A stretch of 64,000 nt of DNA, from positions 2,728,001 to 2,792,000 of the forward strand of contig NC_092801.1 in assembly GCF_918797505.1 (NCBI RefSeq). The letters are read 5' to 3'. Made by a program: the position numbers and the translations under genes. Positions 53,519 through 63,869 of this stretch are shown here, piece after piece. Source of the stretch: Bemisia tabaci (Eukaryota; Arthropoda; Insecta; Hemiptera; Aleyrodidae). Position 1 is the stretch's first letter. The number at the start of each line of letters is the position of its first letter. Below the pieces are notes generated by a model. It saw nothing but the letters and a program-made list of their open reading frames with translations. It was not told where the DNA came from and made no database searches.

Positions 53519-53536
53519 AATAAGGAACTACTATTT

Positions 53537-53788
53537 GGACCGCGTTTAGCAGAAAGGAACCAAACCGCATCAGCCATTGCCAAATTTAACTGGGCAATTT
53601 AATTTTTTACAAGAGAACGTTTGTGCAGATTCCTTTGAAAACTTCGAGGAGTTTGCTTCGTACTATGCAGAAAATACACTGAAATTCGCACAAAAATTGG
53701 CACAACTGTTTTCATGTAAAAATTAAAATACTCATTAAATCTGGCAAAAGCTGATGTGGCTTGGTTCCTTTTTGCTTAACGCGGGTCC
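53537..53788. mobile_element. family H element, copy 2 (complete)
   Basis: GGACCGCGTTTAGCAGAAAG on the left, CTTTTTGCTTAACGCGGGTCC (ends paired) on the right; GCCAAATTTAACTGG pairs with the right arm. 252 bp, non-coding. Confidence 0.72.
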
Positions 53789-54039
53789 ATTTATGGCTCA
53801 TCGATGAAAGCTCCTATCCGTATAGGGAAAGCAATGTCAGGCATGTTTTTATAAATGAATAAAAATTAGCAGTTTATCTGTTTTTAAATATGCGTCAGAA
53901 ATTTTACTTTCTTATTGCAAATTTCCGTTCAAGTATTGCTACACAGAGAATGTATTCTGGCCTACCTCAGACATTGAAGGCAACATTTTAATCCGAAATC
54001 ATACCATTTCCCATCTCAGTGCCAATTCGCTGTTCACTG
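53789..54039. other. non-genic stretch with family D fragment
   Basis: GGCTCATCGATGAAAGC and CGTATAGGGAAAGCAATG at 53796-53850 resemble D units. Confidence 0.4.
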
Positions 54040-54275
54040 GACGAACGTCACTTCATTCCAAAGTTGCCAAATTGACTCAAATAATTAAATTTATTACACG
54101 AATAAACATGCAACATTTCTGTCCGAAATTTGCCTGTTTTACACATGAGATCAGAAAAAAAATCAGTGAAACGTCAGGTTAAAAATGCCTAAAACTCTCC
54201 TGCAGTCCTAAAATGCAGTTGACAGGGAAAATTTGGCAACATTGAATTGCAGTTACGTTCTTTCGCGAGGAAAAC
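54040..54275. repeat. inverted-repeat stretch (family BB), copy 2
   Basis: GAACGTCACTTCATTCCAAA and GTTGCCAAATTGAC on the left, AATTTGGCAACATTG and AGTTACGTTCTTTCG on the right, imperfect complements. Confidence 0.5.
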
Positions 54276-55069
54276 CTCAAATTCTGCGACCTCCGTATTT
54301 TCAGCGATTAAACACCACTGACGTACAGCCCAACAGTTTTGCAACCATCCATCCTTTTTTTCGCATATTGCTGAAAGTTTCAATTTTTTAGTCCTAGTTC
54401 ATTAAGTCACGAAGGAGATAAAACGACAGGTAGTTGCAAGCAGGTCTGTAAGGAGCTCGCTCAAGAAATTCTCTCAGAGTTTTAACGAACCAAGGTAGAA
54501 AATGTAGATTCTGCCGAGCATTAAGGAGTTTAAGTCCCACAAGAGGCAGAGAACATACTGCTCGGAAATGAAGTGATTCTTATCTTTTTGAGCTTCGCCG
54601 AGAGTGAAGAACAGCGTCGGTCTGGTTGGCAGACGCTTTAAAAGTCTCCGAAAGGACTCTCCACCCGGCGTGCAACCTTTTCTTCACATCTTGAAATTTT
54701 AAATGACCTGAATAGTTGCCTCACTGATCTCGTTCTTCGCGCAACTTCAAAAAAAAAAAAACCTTTATGAAGGAAGTTTAGTGCGCTATATTTTAAGAGG
54801 GCGTGGTCAAGTACCGTTCTGTCTTACCGTGTAAGTACGACGAAACTTCAATAAGCATGGGCAGATTTAAGAGAGTCAGAGGGTTAAGATCATATCCAAT
54901 AGCCTAGAAATCTACTTCCCCACTTCTGAAAATATTAGGTATGTTGCAAGGTGAGTCGTGCCATTTTGTAATCAGTATCTCGCAATAAATTTTTTCGTAA
55001 AAATTTGATTCTGAGACATCTCAATTTTCAAAACTGCCCCCTTCCTCCCCCGTCAAGTGTCTAATGGGA
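54276..55069. other. single-copy stretch, no gene seen
   Basis: Mixed composition; no open frame of note. Confidence 0.45.
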
Positions 55070-55238
55070 CAGTGGCGGGGAGCGCTTTGAAATATATCGA
55101 ATAATCGAATGATCTGCCTTTTAAACCTATAGAAAAGGATCGATAAACAGGGTGTTTGCAATGAACACCTGAATAGATTCTTTGCCACAGCTTCGAATGG
55201 AAAAATATCGATAATCGATCATTGGCGCCTCTCCTCTG
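55070..55238. mobile_element. family A hAT-like fold-back, copy 11 (old)
   Basis: CAGTGGCGGGGAGCGCTTTG on the left, GGCGCCTCTCCTCTG on the right. Flanks no longer match well, consistent with age. Confidence 0.65.
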
Positions 55239-55679
55239 TTATGAGGCTATTTCGACCTATATTTTGCTACTGGAACCCAAGATGACCTCGGCTTTTCAGC
55301 ACTTACCAATTTTTCGGAAAATTTAATTTCCAGAGAACGGCGTTTTCAGCTCGAAGAACTCGATTTTCCGAGGACACAAAAACAACTTATTGAAAGGAAA
55401 TGTCGCAGGTCTCGTAAATTTTAAGGAAGGTTCTCCTCTATTTTAAAGTTTTTTAAAATTATACATAACTTTTCTGTCGGATTTCGTACTTTCTGCGGTG
55501 GCAAATTATTGTAATCTCTCGCAAGGCTCCATTCCCAAGGTTATACATACTGCTGAATTTTACTACAGGTGACAAAAACAGTTGTCTTTTTTATGATTTT
55601 ATGTCAAGATCTTCTTGGTCCGTTAGTAATGACAGTGTAGAATGTAGACTCAATGGGGCTTCCTAACTTGTAGGGATCC
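55239..55679. other. non-genic stretch
   Basis: Nothing recognised. Confidence 0.45.
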
Positions 55680-55911
55680 TAAGGAACCAAGCCACATCAG
55701 TTATTGCCAAATTTAATACAGAAATTTAATTTTTCACATGGAAACAGTTGTGCGGATTTGTGTGATTTCAGTGAATTTTCTGCATAGTACGAAGTTAACT
55801 CCTTAAAATGTTCAAAGGAATCCGCATGAACGTTCTCTTGTATAAAAGTAGATTGCCCAGTTAAATTTGGCAATAGTCGATTTGGCTTGGTTCCTTTCTG
55901 CTGATACACGG
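55680..55911. mobile_element. family H element, copy 3
   Basis: AAGGAACCAAGCCACATCAG on the left, GGCTTGGTTCCTTTCTGCTG on the right; the outermost GGACCGCG is lost at the left. Confidence 0.66.
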
Positions 55912-56655
55912 TCCCTTTTGCCTTCAAATTATGAAGTAGGCAAATCATAGGCACTCTCAATACAGCTCTGAATCAGTTTCTCTAAATCAGTTCACAAAAT
56001 TTCTCTTGAGAAAAATTGAGTTATTCAGTTAAATTTGGTAATAGCTGATGCAGCTTTGTCCCTGTCTGCTAGATGCGATCCATTTTGCCTTCAACCTGGG
56101 AAGTATTCAAGACGTAGGCACTCTAAATGGACCGCGTTAAACAGAAAGGAACCAAGCCACATCACCTATTGCCAAATTTAATCGGACAATTTAATTTTCA
56201 TCATGAAAACGGTTGTGCGGATTTTTGTGCAAATTCCAGTGGGCCTAGTTCAACCTACGAAGTATGCAAGACATAGGCACTCTAAATACAGCTCTGAGTC
56301 AGTTTTTCTAAATCAGTTCACAAAATTTCTCTTGTAAAAAATTGAGTTATCCAGTTAAATTTAGTTATATCTGATGCGGCTTTGCTCCTGTCTGCTAGAT
56401 GCGGTCCATTTTGCCTTCAATTTAGGAAGTATGCAAGACATAGGCACTCTAAATACAGCTCTAAATCAGTTTTTCTAAATAAAAAAAAATCTCTATCAAA
56501 ATCTAAATAAAAAATAAAAAATTGAGTTGTCCAGTTTTTAGTAATATCTGATGCGGCTTTGCTCCTGTCTGCTAGATGCGGTCCATTTCGCCTTCAATTT
56601 AGGAAGTAGGCAAGACATAGGCACCCTAAATACGGCCCTAAATCAGTTAATTACG
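55912..56655 (+). repeat. tandem array, about 180 bp unit, with an H fragment inside
   Basis: CCATTTTGCCTTCAA or a close variant recurs at about 55912, 56092, 56405 and 56583. Units hold ACATAGGCACTCTAAATAC, CAGTTTTTCTAAATCAG and CTGTCTGCTAGATGCGGTCC. The longer third spacing is explained by an inserted H left half. Confidence 0.75.
56129..56245. mobile_element. family H element, copy 4 (left half)
   Basis: GGACCGCGTTAAACAGAAAG then GCCAAATTTAATCGGAC; ends abruptly at GTGCAAATTCCAGTG. Confidence 0.6.
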
Positions 56656-57106
56656 TTACATCTGGCAACACCAGCCCGCGCCTCAAGGGCACCACACCCG
56701 AGTTTCACACGTCCCCGCGACAGACTCCTTCACTTTCCTTCCGGTTTCGCAGGAATCGCGTTATTTAATTCTTCACACGCGAAGCACTTGATACTCGCGG
56801 AACCAATTAATTTTTCACTTTTTGAGCGAGTGCTTAGGTCGAGCCCACGACGGAGTTTTGTCTGGTACCGTCTTCTCTCCCCCTCTCTCTGACATCCCCC
56901 TCCCAGCGTTGCTTAGTAGTGCTCTTTTAATCGGAATTCACCCTCGAGTTTCATAGTTGGAAGGGCTGAATTTGGCAGATGGATGTATTCAGCCCGCTGA
57001 GTGTTATTATGTTACGGTTCAGATGTGGAACATTAAAGTTTTCGTATCATGTTGTAAGCGGTGGTCGTGAGACGTACAGTATGACGACTCACTGTTGCCA
57101 AGAGGA
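56656..57106. other. single-copy stretch, no gene seen
   Basis: A + strand frame extends from the array (56551-56892) and is not supported. Confidence 0.4.
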
Positions 57107-57253
57107 GTTGGACTGCATTTTGCAATTTAGAGCTATACATTCTGGCGCATCTGAAAAAACAATTATGTGCATAGGGAAACTAAAGGCACATATGTTGTTT
57201 TTTAACCGGACCGGAATATATAGTTCCTACTTGCAAAATGTAGTCCATTTAGT
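57107..57253. repeat. family D unit
   Basis: TTGGACTGCATTTTGCAATT on the left, TTGCAAAATGTAGTCC on the right. Core GTGCATAGGGAAACTAAAGG. The long + strand frame (56979-57524) crosses it and is not a gene. Confidence 0.6.
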
Positions 57254-57619
57254 CGTTCACCTCATGAGAGGACATAACTACGTTTCATTACGGACTTTTC
57301 CCTGGCAAAATGTTATATTATCAGGAGAAACTTGGGCACTTCTAACCAAAACTTTCACTGATTTATCTCCTGATCTCATGCATAAATGGACGTTTCTGTC
57401 AAACAAAGGTATGTGTTCTATTCTACGGGTACTATTTCTCTTTGATTCCTGTAGACACTTCGCTGATCCATTCACTCCATGGGCCACTCCATTTGGACTT
57501 CATTTTGGGAACCACCATTTCTGATCCATTCATAAAAGCACGTATCTGCATAGGGGAACTAATGGCATATATGTTGTTTTTAAAATGAGCCAGAAATTGT
57601 CGTTCCTAATTTCAAATTT
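57254..57619. other. non-genic stretch with D fragment
   Basis: A D half-unit at about 57540-57615 (GCATAGGGGAACTAATGGCA). Nothing else. Confidence 0.4.
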
Positions 57620-58013
57620 CGTTGCCAAATTTTCTTCACTAAAATGTTCATTTTAAAGGAAATTTATGAATATTTTCCTCTGAAATGTTCAGAAGCTTTG
57701 GGTGAAATTGAGAACAAAATCATCTGAAAAATTAGAAGAAAAACACCTGACTCTGAGTTGCTGCAATCGGATGTTTGCTTGAATCAAAACGAAATCCGCT
57801 TAAATTAAGAGGCTTGGTTCTTGATGTAAGCTAGTTTCTGATTGAATCAAGAGTACTTTTTCTTGTCGATGTTTTTAAGAGTCTGGACTCTAGATCCAAT
57901 GTGTTTTTGTTTCCAGTGTAAGTTTATCGGTCAAGTTTATCAAAGTCATATTTTATCAAAGGAAATTTGGCAACGCCTGAAGGTTCATACGACGTTTTTC
58001 CTTGGCACGGCAG
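57620..58013. mobile_element. diverged family C element, interrupted
   Basis: GCCAAATTTTCTTCACTAAA on the left, GACGTTTTTCCTTGGCACGGCAG (right end paired with family C). Interrupted by half of a CACTGGAAAA element. Confidence 0.55.
57784..57918. mobile_element. half copy of the CACTGGAAAAAAA fold-back
   Basis: Matches the right half of 51099-51327: AGAGGCTTGGTTCTTGATG, CTTGTCGATGTTTTTAAGAG, ending TTTCCAGTG. Confidence 0.65.
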
Positions 58014-58518
58014 CGTAATGCATCACTTCCATCATTTTTTGTTCCGGTGCGTTTAAAATTCCTTCGACTCTATGGACTTTTTCAAGCGGGCTTTTCCAGG
58101 ACTTTGTCTCCAAAAATACGCAATCAATCATTACGTAATCTACTCATTTGGTACTTTCAGAATATTAAATGAAAAACACGAGGTTTAGTTACTTATAATT
58201 CACAGGGGAAAAGTGGCCTGGTTAAGCTCAAAACTACTCCTAAATAATTTTTACCTAAAATGTAACCCGTTTTTTTGGACTTGGTACATATAAAAAGCAC
58301 AGGAGAAAATAGCAGGAACCATCATCAAAGAGCCAGCCAATCCTTACAAATCACCCGTACGCCGACATATTGAAACGTCACAGTAAATTCTGCCGCGCGT
58401 TTCCGATTAACAAAACCCATACAACTTCAAAACAAAAGCCCGCAGCATTCACCTGCGTGGTAGCGTGGAATTTTCAATCCGCAACGGGGGCGCATAATTA
58501 AATATTTCCACCATCATA
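58014..58518. other. non-genic stretch
   Basis: Nothing recognised. Confidence 0.45.
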
Positions 58519-58771
58519 CTGCCGTGCTAAGGAAAAACGCCGTATGAACCTTCAGGCGTTGCCAAATCTCCTCTGATAAAATACGAATTCATTGGGGAAA
58601 TTGTAAATCTTTTTCTTCCAATTTTTCAGACTATTTTGTTCGCAATTTAATCTAAAATATCTGAAAATGTCAAGGAAAAATATGCAGAAATCTCGTCAAA
58701 AATACAAGTTTTATCCGGGAAAATTTGGCAACTCTCGAATGTTCATGCGGCGTTTTTCCTTAGCACGGCAG
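58519..58771. mobile_element. family C element, intact copy
   Basis: CTGCCGTGCTAAGGAAAAAC on the left, GTTTTTCCTTAGCACGGCAG on the right; CATA on both sides (58515-58518, 58772-58775) as a 4 bp duplication. Confidence 0.82.
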
Positions 58772-58835
58772 CATAGGATCCCCGGATTCTCGCCAGGTTC
58801 ACCCATGAATTCGTAGAATCCCGCGCTGTTCACGG

Positions 58836-59000
58836 CAGTAGCGTGGCGTGAATTGCGATGTATCGATCGTCATGCCATTTAAACCTATGGTAAAGAATCG
58901 ATTATTAAGGCGTTCGCTGCGACTCCTCTGTTAATCGATCATTTCCCATACGTTTAAATGGCATAACAATCGATATATCGCAAAGCACGCCACGCCACAG
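58836..59000. mobile_element. family A hAT-like fold-back, copy 12, exact 8 bp duplication
   Basis: CAGTAGCGTGGCGTGAATTG on the left, GCACGCCACGCCACAG on the right. GTTCACGG on both sides (58828-58835, 59001-59008). Both arms of the CCATTTAAACC type. Confidence 0.86.
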
Positions 59001-59057
59001 GTTCACGGCTCAGATGACATAATTTTGTCGCTCAAACGAACCCGGACGGAAGAAAAT

Positions 59058-59303
59058 TTAATATCTGGCTGCGATCCGTCCCGCTGTGCAAAGGCGCGTA
59101 TCTCCTCGACATCCTGATCCAACGTTACGCGGTTTTTGACACGTCGGTTGGCTTATCACGCTCCGGTTGAGCGATTCAGGGTTGTAAGTGTTCGTTCTTA
59201 TTGGCGGCAAATCAAGCGGAACTTTGGATGTGGCTATTACGAGTCGTTTTCCTGAACTTTCCCCATTAGTTTCGACGATCGAATTCCGTTCTGGAGGACC
59301 CAA
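59058..59303 (-). CDS. possible host exon, Ser/Pro/Asn-rich segment
   Basis: A - strand frame without dispersed repeats. It contains GPPERNSIVETNGESSGK, RLVIATSKVPLDLPP and NTYNPESLNRSVISQP, a disordered-region-like composition with even codon use. A possible 3' splice site (CCTTGGGTCCTCCAG) lies within its upstream part, near 59292. The frame ends with TAA at 59058. No domain recognised and no start codon is convincing. A chance frame is possible. Confidence 0.28.
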   Translation of the reverse strand: MGPPERNSIVETNGESSGKRLVIATSKVPLDLPPIRTNTYNPESLNRSVISQPTCQKPRNVGSGCRGDTRLCTAGRIAARY

Positions 59304-59985
59304 GGACGACGTGAAGTAGTTCCATTAGGCCATTAGGTAAATAAGAGTCCAGAATGGAAGATTTATTCGTCCGAGTCGTCTCATAAATTCGTCAGGTGGC
59401 TGACAAAAGAGCGTATAACTGCACATTGACGTGAGACCAGAAAAGCATTGAATTGTATGGATGGCAGGGTTCATTGAAGAGGATAGTTACGCCCTTATGT
59501 CAGGAGGGTAACGAATTGTTCATGATTGTGTTCAAGCGCCGGAAAAAAAGCGATGATTGAATTACGGCCATGGCCTAACCGACCTTACGGCTCCCACTAA
59601 CACGGGGAGCCTTGAGCAACACATATGAACTGCTAATTTGAGGAAGGATGTATTTGCAAAATCTCCAGAAATTGATTTTTTGAAGGAATATTGTATTTCA
59701 TGGGTAGGCGCATCTTACAACCGAGCGATTCTACCAAGATTTATCTTTAAACGTTTCATCGTAAAATTTGAAGATCTACTTAGTCGAAAAAAGGCCATGT
59801 ACCGCGAGCCACCTCTCTTAGCGAGAGGTGCTTCTTGATGATGAAAATGATGAGTATAAGGGACAGGGCAGGACTTAGGTTTCTGCCGCACCTGGGCCGG
59901 CTATATTTTGCCCCTACATTGTCAAGAACAGCGTCTTTCTGCCCCATCCCGCGCTCCAACTTTCTTTACCATCTCATCTGGACCC
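59304..59985. other. single-copy stretch, no gene seen
   Basis: A 66-codon + strand frame (59638-59838) lacks an ATG and a known motif. Confidence 0.4.
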
Positions 59986-60824
59986 TAAAGTCCCTTTATA
60001 CTGAGAGTAAAGGCAATGTGAATCCATTTCTGATTGGTTCTCGTATTTTAGGCCTTCACAGTGTCACAAACAGGAATAAAAATTACATTTTCACCAATTA
60101 CAAAGATTATAGACCGGAATGGACCGGGGAATTGAGGGTGCAAGCAGGGAAGGAATGGAATGAGAGAGGGGGCGAGATAGGAATTGAATTAGTGGGAACG
60201 AAAACATACCAACTCGGTAACTCGAAAATGCTCAACTTCTATTGAAGACAGTTAATATACATAAAGGTCGTTGAAGTCAGCGCATCTGTTCCAACTTGGA
60301 CCCTTAAACTGCTCATAAGTCCTTGTCTTTCGGCAGCAAAAATCTTTTTCTTAAACTAACTTCTTCACCTGCTGTGCAGTTTTGTGTGAGTCTTGATTAT
60401 TTTCATTTTTCCGAGTTGGTGTGTTTTCGTTCTCACTGATTCAATTCGAGAATAGGTTGATCAAAGATTACAAAAAACGTCCGATTTGTGTAATTTTTAT
60501 TCCCGTGTGTGACATCCAAAAGCTGCGTTGTCTCAACTCTCTCACTGAAAAAAAAAGTTCGGTAAATCCGAACTAGTTAGGATCATATGAAACCACGATT
60601 TGGTTCGGTACACACGATCGAATTATTCGGTCTGCTCAGCCGAACTGTTCGGTCCACTGAACCGAACTGTAAGAATTTATTATGGTTCGGTCGCACAAAC
60701 CGAACAATTTGGTTGAACAGACCGAATAATTCGGTTGTGTGTACCGAACAAAACCTGGTTCCATATGATCCTAACTAGTTCGGATTTACCGAACTTTTTT
60801 TTCAGTGTATGAAGGGCCCCTATA
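59986..60824. mobile_element. family I element, copy 3, interrupted by a CACTGAAAA element
   Basis: TAAAGTCCCTTTATACTGAG on the left and, after the insertion, TATGAAGGGCCCCTATA on the right. Inner arms GTGTCACAAACAGGAATAAA and TTTTTATTCCCGTGTGTGAC. Larger than copy 1. The + strand frame at 59835-60245 overlaps it by chance. Confidence 0.7.
60543..60807. mobile_element. CACTGAAAA fold-back with iterated CCGAAC words
   Basis: 265 bp. CACTGAAAAAAAAAGTTCGG on the left, CCGAACTTTTTTTTCAGTG on the right. Shares only its outer 13 bp with family B. Inside, CCGAACTGTTCGGT-type words repeat on both strands and AACTAGTTAGGATCATATG pairs with its complement. Confidence 0.78.
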
Positions 60825-61455
60825 TTACTCGAGCCTCGTAGCGCTTCTACCAGAAGAGGGAGGTAGGGTCCACTCCCCTCAACCGCTCGTCAACCCCGCT
60901 ACATCTTACGGTGGTTAACTCGGGTCCTTAAAACTTCCATGCGTGGACTGAGACAGACATACAAATCCTGAGGCTCTAATCCGAGTTCAAAACTGACCGA
61001 TCACATATCACCGGGAAAGACCTCGAAAGCTAATCTCGGCCGTTTTCCGCGCCGCGCCGCGGGCTCCCTTCTGGTAACGCCCTCGGCCGGTAACGCGGTA
61101 ACGCCGCGCCGCGCGGGGTCCTCCCTCCGAGTATAAATTTAGTTGCGGGCAGGGCCGGGCAGTTGCTGTTCTAATTGGCCATTAACGGACCTGTGCAGGG
61201 TTATTCGGCGTAAAAACGTTGCGTGCTCGGGTTAATAACATTAGGAGCCGTCGCAATTACTTATCAGGGACTCTGTCCCGGTTGTAAAATTTATAAATAA
61301 GTCTGATGGTCCGATGAGAGGGGCATGTGTCCCTTTAACCATAGTCTGGCAGACTTGGATCGTATCCATAGTCGTTCTCTTTTAATAAAGAAGTCCTGAC
61401 CGGTTCAAATCGTGATGAAGGGTAGTTCAAGATGGTTCTTCAGCTTCTGCACAAA
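60825..61455. other. GC-rich stretch with a TATAAATT sequence
   Basis: GCGCCGCGCCGCGGGC at 61050-61065 is followed by GAGTATAAATTTAGTTGC at 61129-61146. A promoter is conceivable, but no transcript start or frame is visible. Confidence 0.25.
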
Positions 61456-61806
61456 CACTGAAAAAAAAGATTGGTAGACTTTACCATTCCTTCGCGCTGT
61501 ATTTCACACAGCGTGAATTGGACTGCATTTTGCAATTTGGAACTGTAAATTCTGGCTCATCTGTAAAAAACACTTATGTGCATAGGGATAACAATGGCAC
61601 ATGCGTTGTTTTTAAACCGGGCCAGAATTCATAGTTCCAAATTGCAAAATGCGGTCCAATTCAAAGTCGACTCTGCGAGAGGAATGGTTCCCTGTACCAG
61701 TATATATTAACGTTAACCTTTCTTCTGGCAGAATTGACTCTGAATTGACGCTGTGAGAAATACAGCGTGAAAGAATGGTAAATTCTACCAATCTTTTTCT
61801 TCAGTG
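61456..61806. mobile_element. CACTGAAAA fold-back with GGTAGAATTTACC arms, holding a D unit
   Basis: CACTGAAAAAAAAGATTGGT on the left, ACCAATCTTTTTCTTCAGTG on the right. GTAGACTTTACCATTC pairs with its complement; a D unit (61507-61665) sits inside. AA on both sides may be the target duplication. Confidence 0.72.
61507..61665. repeat. family D unit, nested
   Basis: GAATTGGACTGCATTTTGCA on the left, TGCAAAATGCGGTCCAATTC on the right, with GTGCATAGGGATAACAATGG inside. Confidence 0.68.
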
Positions 61807-62465
61807 AAGATGGGAATTTTTGGGCACTTTTGTAGCAAATATTATCTTCCAAAATTCTATAACAAAGTCATAAAAATCTTGTTCTCAATGAACCGTCAAT
61901 ACCACTGGATTACCATCAAGACCATTGGCTTTGGTCGCAGAATAGAAAGCATTCTTTTGCTTTTATATTTTAAGGTTTTGGAAAATGTGTTTTGGTATAA
62001 ACGTTCCTTAATGATTGAACTACAGACTGAATTATCGATTTTTCCAAAATAATTTACCAAATTTGTTGAAATTCAAAATGTATTAAACATACGCAGAATG
62101 CATGCAGAAACTGAGAATCCACCTTGAGAAGATTCCTAGGATAACGTCATAAAATGGATTTTATGTGGAAACATAAGTAATTACATGAATTAAAATGGAT
62201 CATGAAATAGATGCATATATTTTTCATCGTCTTTAAATTTTCGCGATGTTTCGACCTTGTGTGAAACTAACTTCCATTAAGCCCTTTCCCATAGCCCTCA
62301 GCCAAGAATGTTCCTATCTTAAGGAAATGTGGCAACAAGGACCATAGTCTCCATCACTCTGAAGTTAAGACCTAGACGGAAATGCTGTTGCTGTCCCTTT
62401 GTTAATTATGGCAATTCATCCCCTTTGTGGCTCATGCTTTTGATCCGCAAAAATTGGATTGATGA
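61807..62465. other. AT-rich non-genic stretch
   Basis: An 82-codon frame (61804-62052) is AT-driven and unrecognised. Confidence 0.4.
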
Positions 62466-62603
62466 GATGAGCGATTGACCGCAGATGTGGAGAGGCTTCG
62501 AATGGTACTAAATGATTTACCAGATGCGTATCTGAAACAAGTAGTGCAGTTCGTCTACCTCAAAGTTGCATTAACGATGCAGGAATCAGAAGGTTCTACC
62601 TAA
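62466..62603 (+). CDS. possible terminal exon or gene fragment, 45 codons
   Basis: The + strand frame from 62466 to TAA at 62601-62603 reads ADVERLRMVLNDLPDAY then LKQVVQFVYLKVALTM and QESEGST, an amphipathic helix-like C-terminus. Codon use is more even than in the AT-rich surroundings. It is too short for a firm call; an upstream AG at 62484-62485 (GACCGCAG) lacks a good pyrimidine tract. No family recognised, and no upstream exon found. Confidence 0.28.
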   Translation, partial: DERLTADVERLRMVLNDLPDAYLKQVVQFVYLKVALTMQESEGST

Positions 62604-62719
62604 CTGTAATTATGATAATCAGTAAATGCCGTTGAAAAAAGCAAAGCATGCCTTTGAAACTTTCCGAGGATACTCTGGTAAATCTTTTTGACAGAGAACT
62701 AGGTGCATGATTCTCTACA
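62604..62719. other. short spacer
   Basis: Nothing recognised. Confidence 0.5.
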
Positions 62720-62945
62720 CTGCCATGCTAAGGAGGAACGCCGTATAAACATTCGAGAGTTGCCGAATTTCTTGCGATAAAATGTTTATATTTTAGGAAA
62801 GTTACAAATATTTTTCTTTTACATTTTCAGGAGCTTTAGGTGAAATTACGAACAAAATTGTCTGAAAATTGGAAGAAAAATACAAAATTCTTAAGTTCAT
62901 CAAGAAATTTGCGTTTTGTTGGAGGAAATGAGGCAACGCCCCACA
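62720..62945. mobile_element. family C element, right end lost
   Basis: CTGCCATGCTAAGGAGGAAC and AACATTCGAGAGTTGCC on the left; interior to GGAGGAAATGAGGCAACGCC, then the terminal 40 bases are missing. Confidence 0.65.
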
Positions 62946-63456
62946 AAAATTCTTAAAACTTCATAGAATGTAGATTGGTTTAAGTTTTGACAGTAAAAAA
63001 CTATGTGGTAAATTGTAAACAGTTGAATTTAACCATGATAGTATTATCATTTTCTCCCATCAAATTACTGAAAAATCAGCAATCTTGATTAAAAATATTG
63101 AAGCTTGATCGATATTCAAAATTTGATAATTTGTTTAGGCATTCGTCGACATACCTGACTTATAGATGGCAACGGATGTTATTCTCATGTGCTCCAATTT
63201 CTCCCACGATGAATGATTCAAACACCTCAAGAAAATTTACAATCCAATTTTTCTTATTGTAACTCTGTTAAAGCTCCAAGCTCATTAAAAGACAAGAACA
63301 AGAGTCGATGCCACAGGGGATGTTGTCTTCGAGCTTTATTAGCCTGTGTAAGGAAGAGCCAGACAGGTGCAGGCGTAAGGGATGCCCACCGATTTTCCAC
63401 CCCGATGCAAGGAGCACGAAACAAGACCTCCAAGTGCAAAAGACATCAAATAAATT
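62946..63456. other. non-genic stretch
   Basis: A + strand frame (63213-63473) is Lys/Arg/Cys-rich, unrecognised, and conflicts with the frame that follows. Confidence 0.35.
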
Positions 63457-63869
63457 ATGCAGCTAGACGGTAGAGAGGCTAAATGGACACTGCTTCGAAA
63501 GTTGCTCAATCGTGCAGAGAAACGCGGAAAATGTTCGACTGCTTGCAAGGTATCCAAAGGCGTCACCACACCACCAGTGTGGTTTGCGATATATAGATTA
63601 ATCAGCCATTTAAACCTAGGGAAAAGGATCGATAAATAGCGTGTTCGCAAAGAACACCTTAATAATCGATTCTTTACCCTAGCTTTAAATGGGGGAAATA
63701 TCGATAATCGATCATTCAGCTTCGCCAATGACTCATACCGTCGTTTCCTAGACGAAGGAACGCAACTCGTGAATGCGTTCGACTCGTTGATGACGGCGCA
63801 GAGATACAACTATTCGTGCTTGATGGATGTCCGTGTTGCGGCTGTAAAATTGAAGGCGCGCTGGCGCAA
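63457..63869 (+). pseudogene. coding-like stretch interrupted by a family A element
   Basis: Two protein-like segments lie in the same + frame on either side of a 156 bp A element. The first (63457-63574) reads MQLDGREAKWTLLRKLLN then RAEKRGKCSTACK. The second (63733-63869) reads YRRFLDEGTQLVNAFDSL then TAQRYNYSCLMDVRVAAV and KLKARWRKV, followed by AAG|GTGTGA, a possible 5' splice site, at 63867. The second segment has the spacing of a helical, spectrin-repeat-like segment, which is only a resemblance. The A element brings an in-frame stop at about 63637, so a continuous product is unlikely. Alternatives are a separate exon starting after CATTCAG within the A end, or chance frames. Confidence 0.33.
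63575..63730. mobile_element. family A hAT-like fold-back, copy 13
   Basis: CAGTGTGGTTTGCGATATAT on the left; the right end CATTCAGCTTCGCCAATG is diverged from CATTCACGCCACGCCACTG-type ends. Flanks do not match clearly. Confidence 0.7.

Noticed and set aside
56979..57524. 181-codon + strand frame
   Set aside because: It spans a family D unit and has no recognisable domain; chance extension is more likely.
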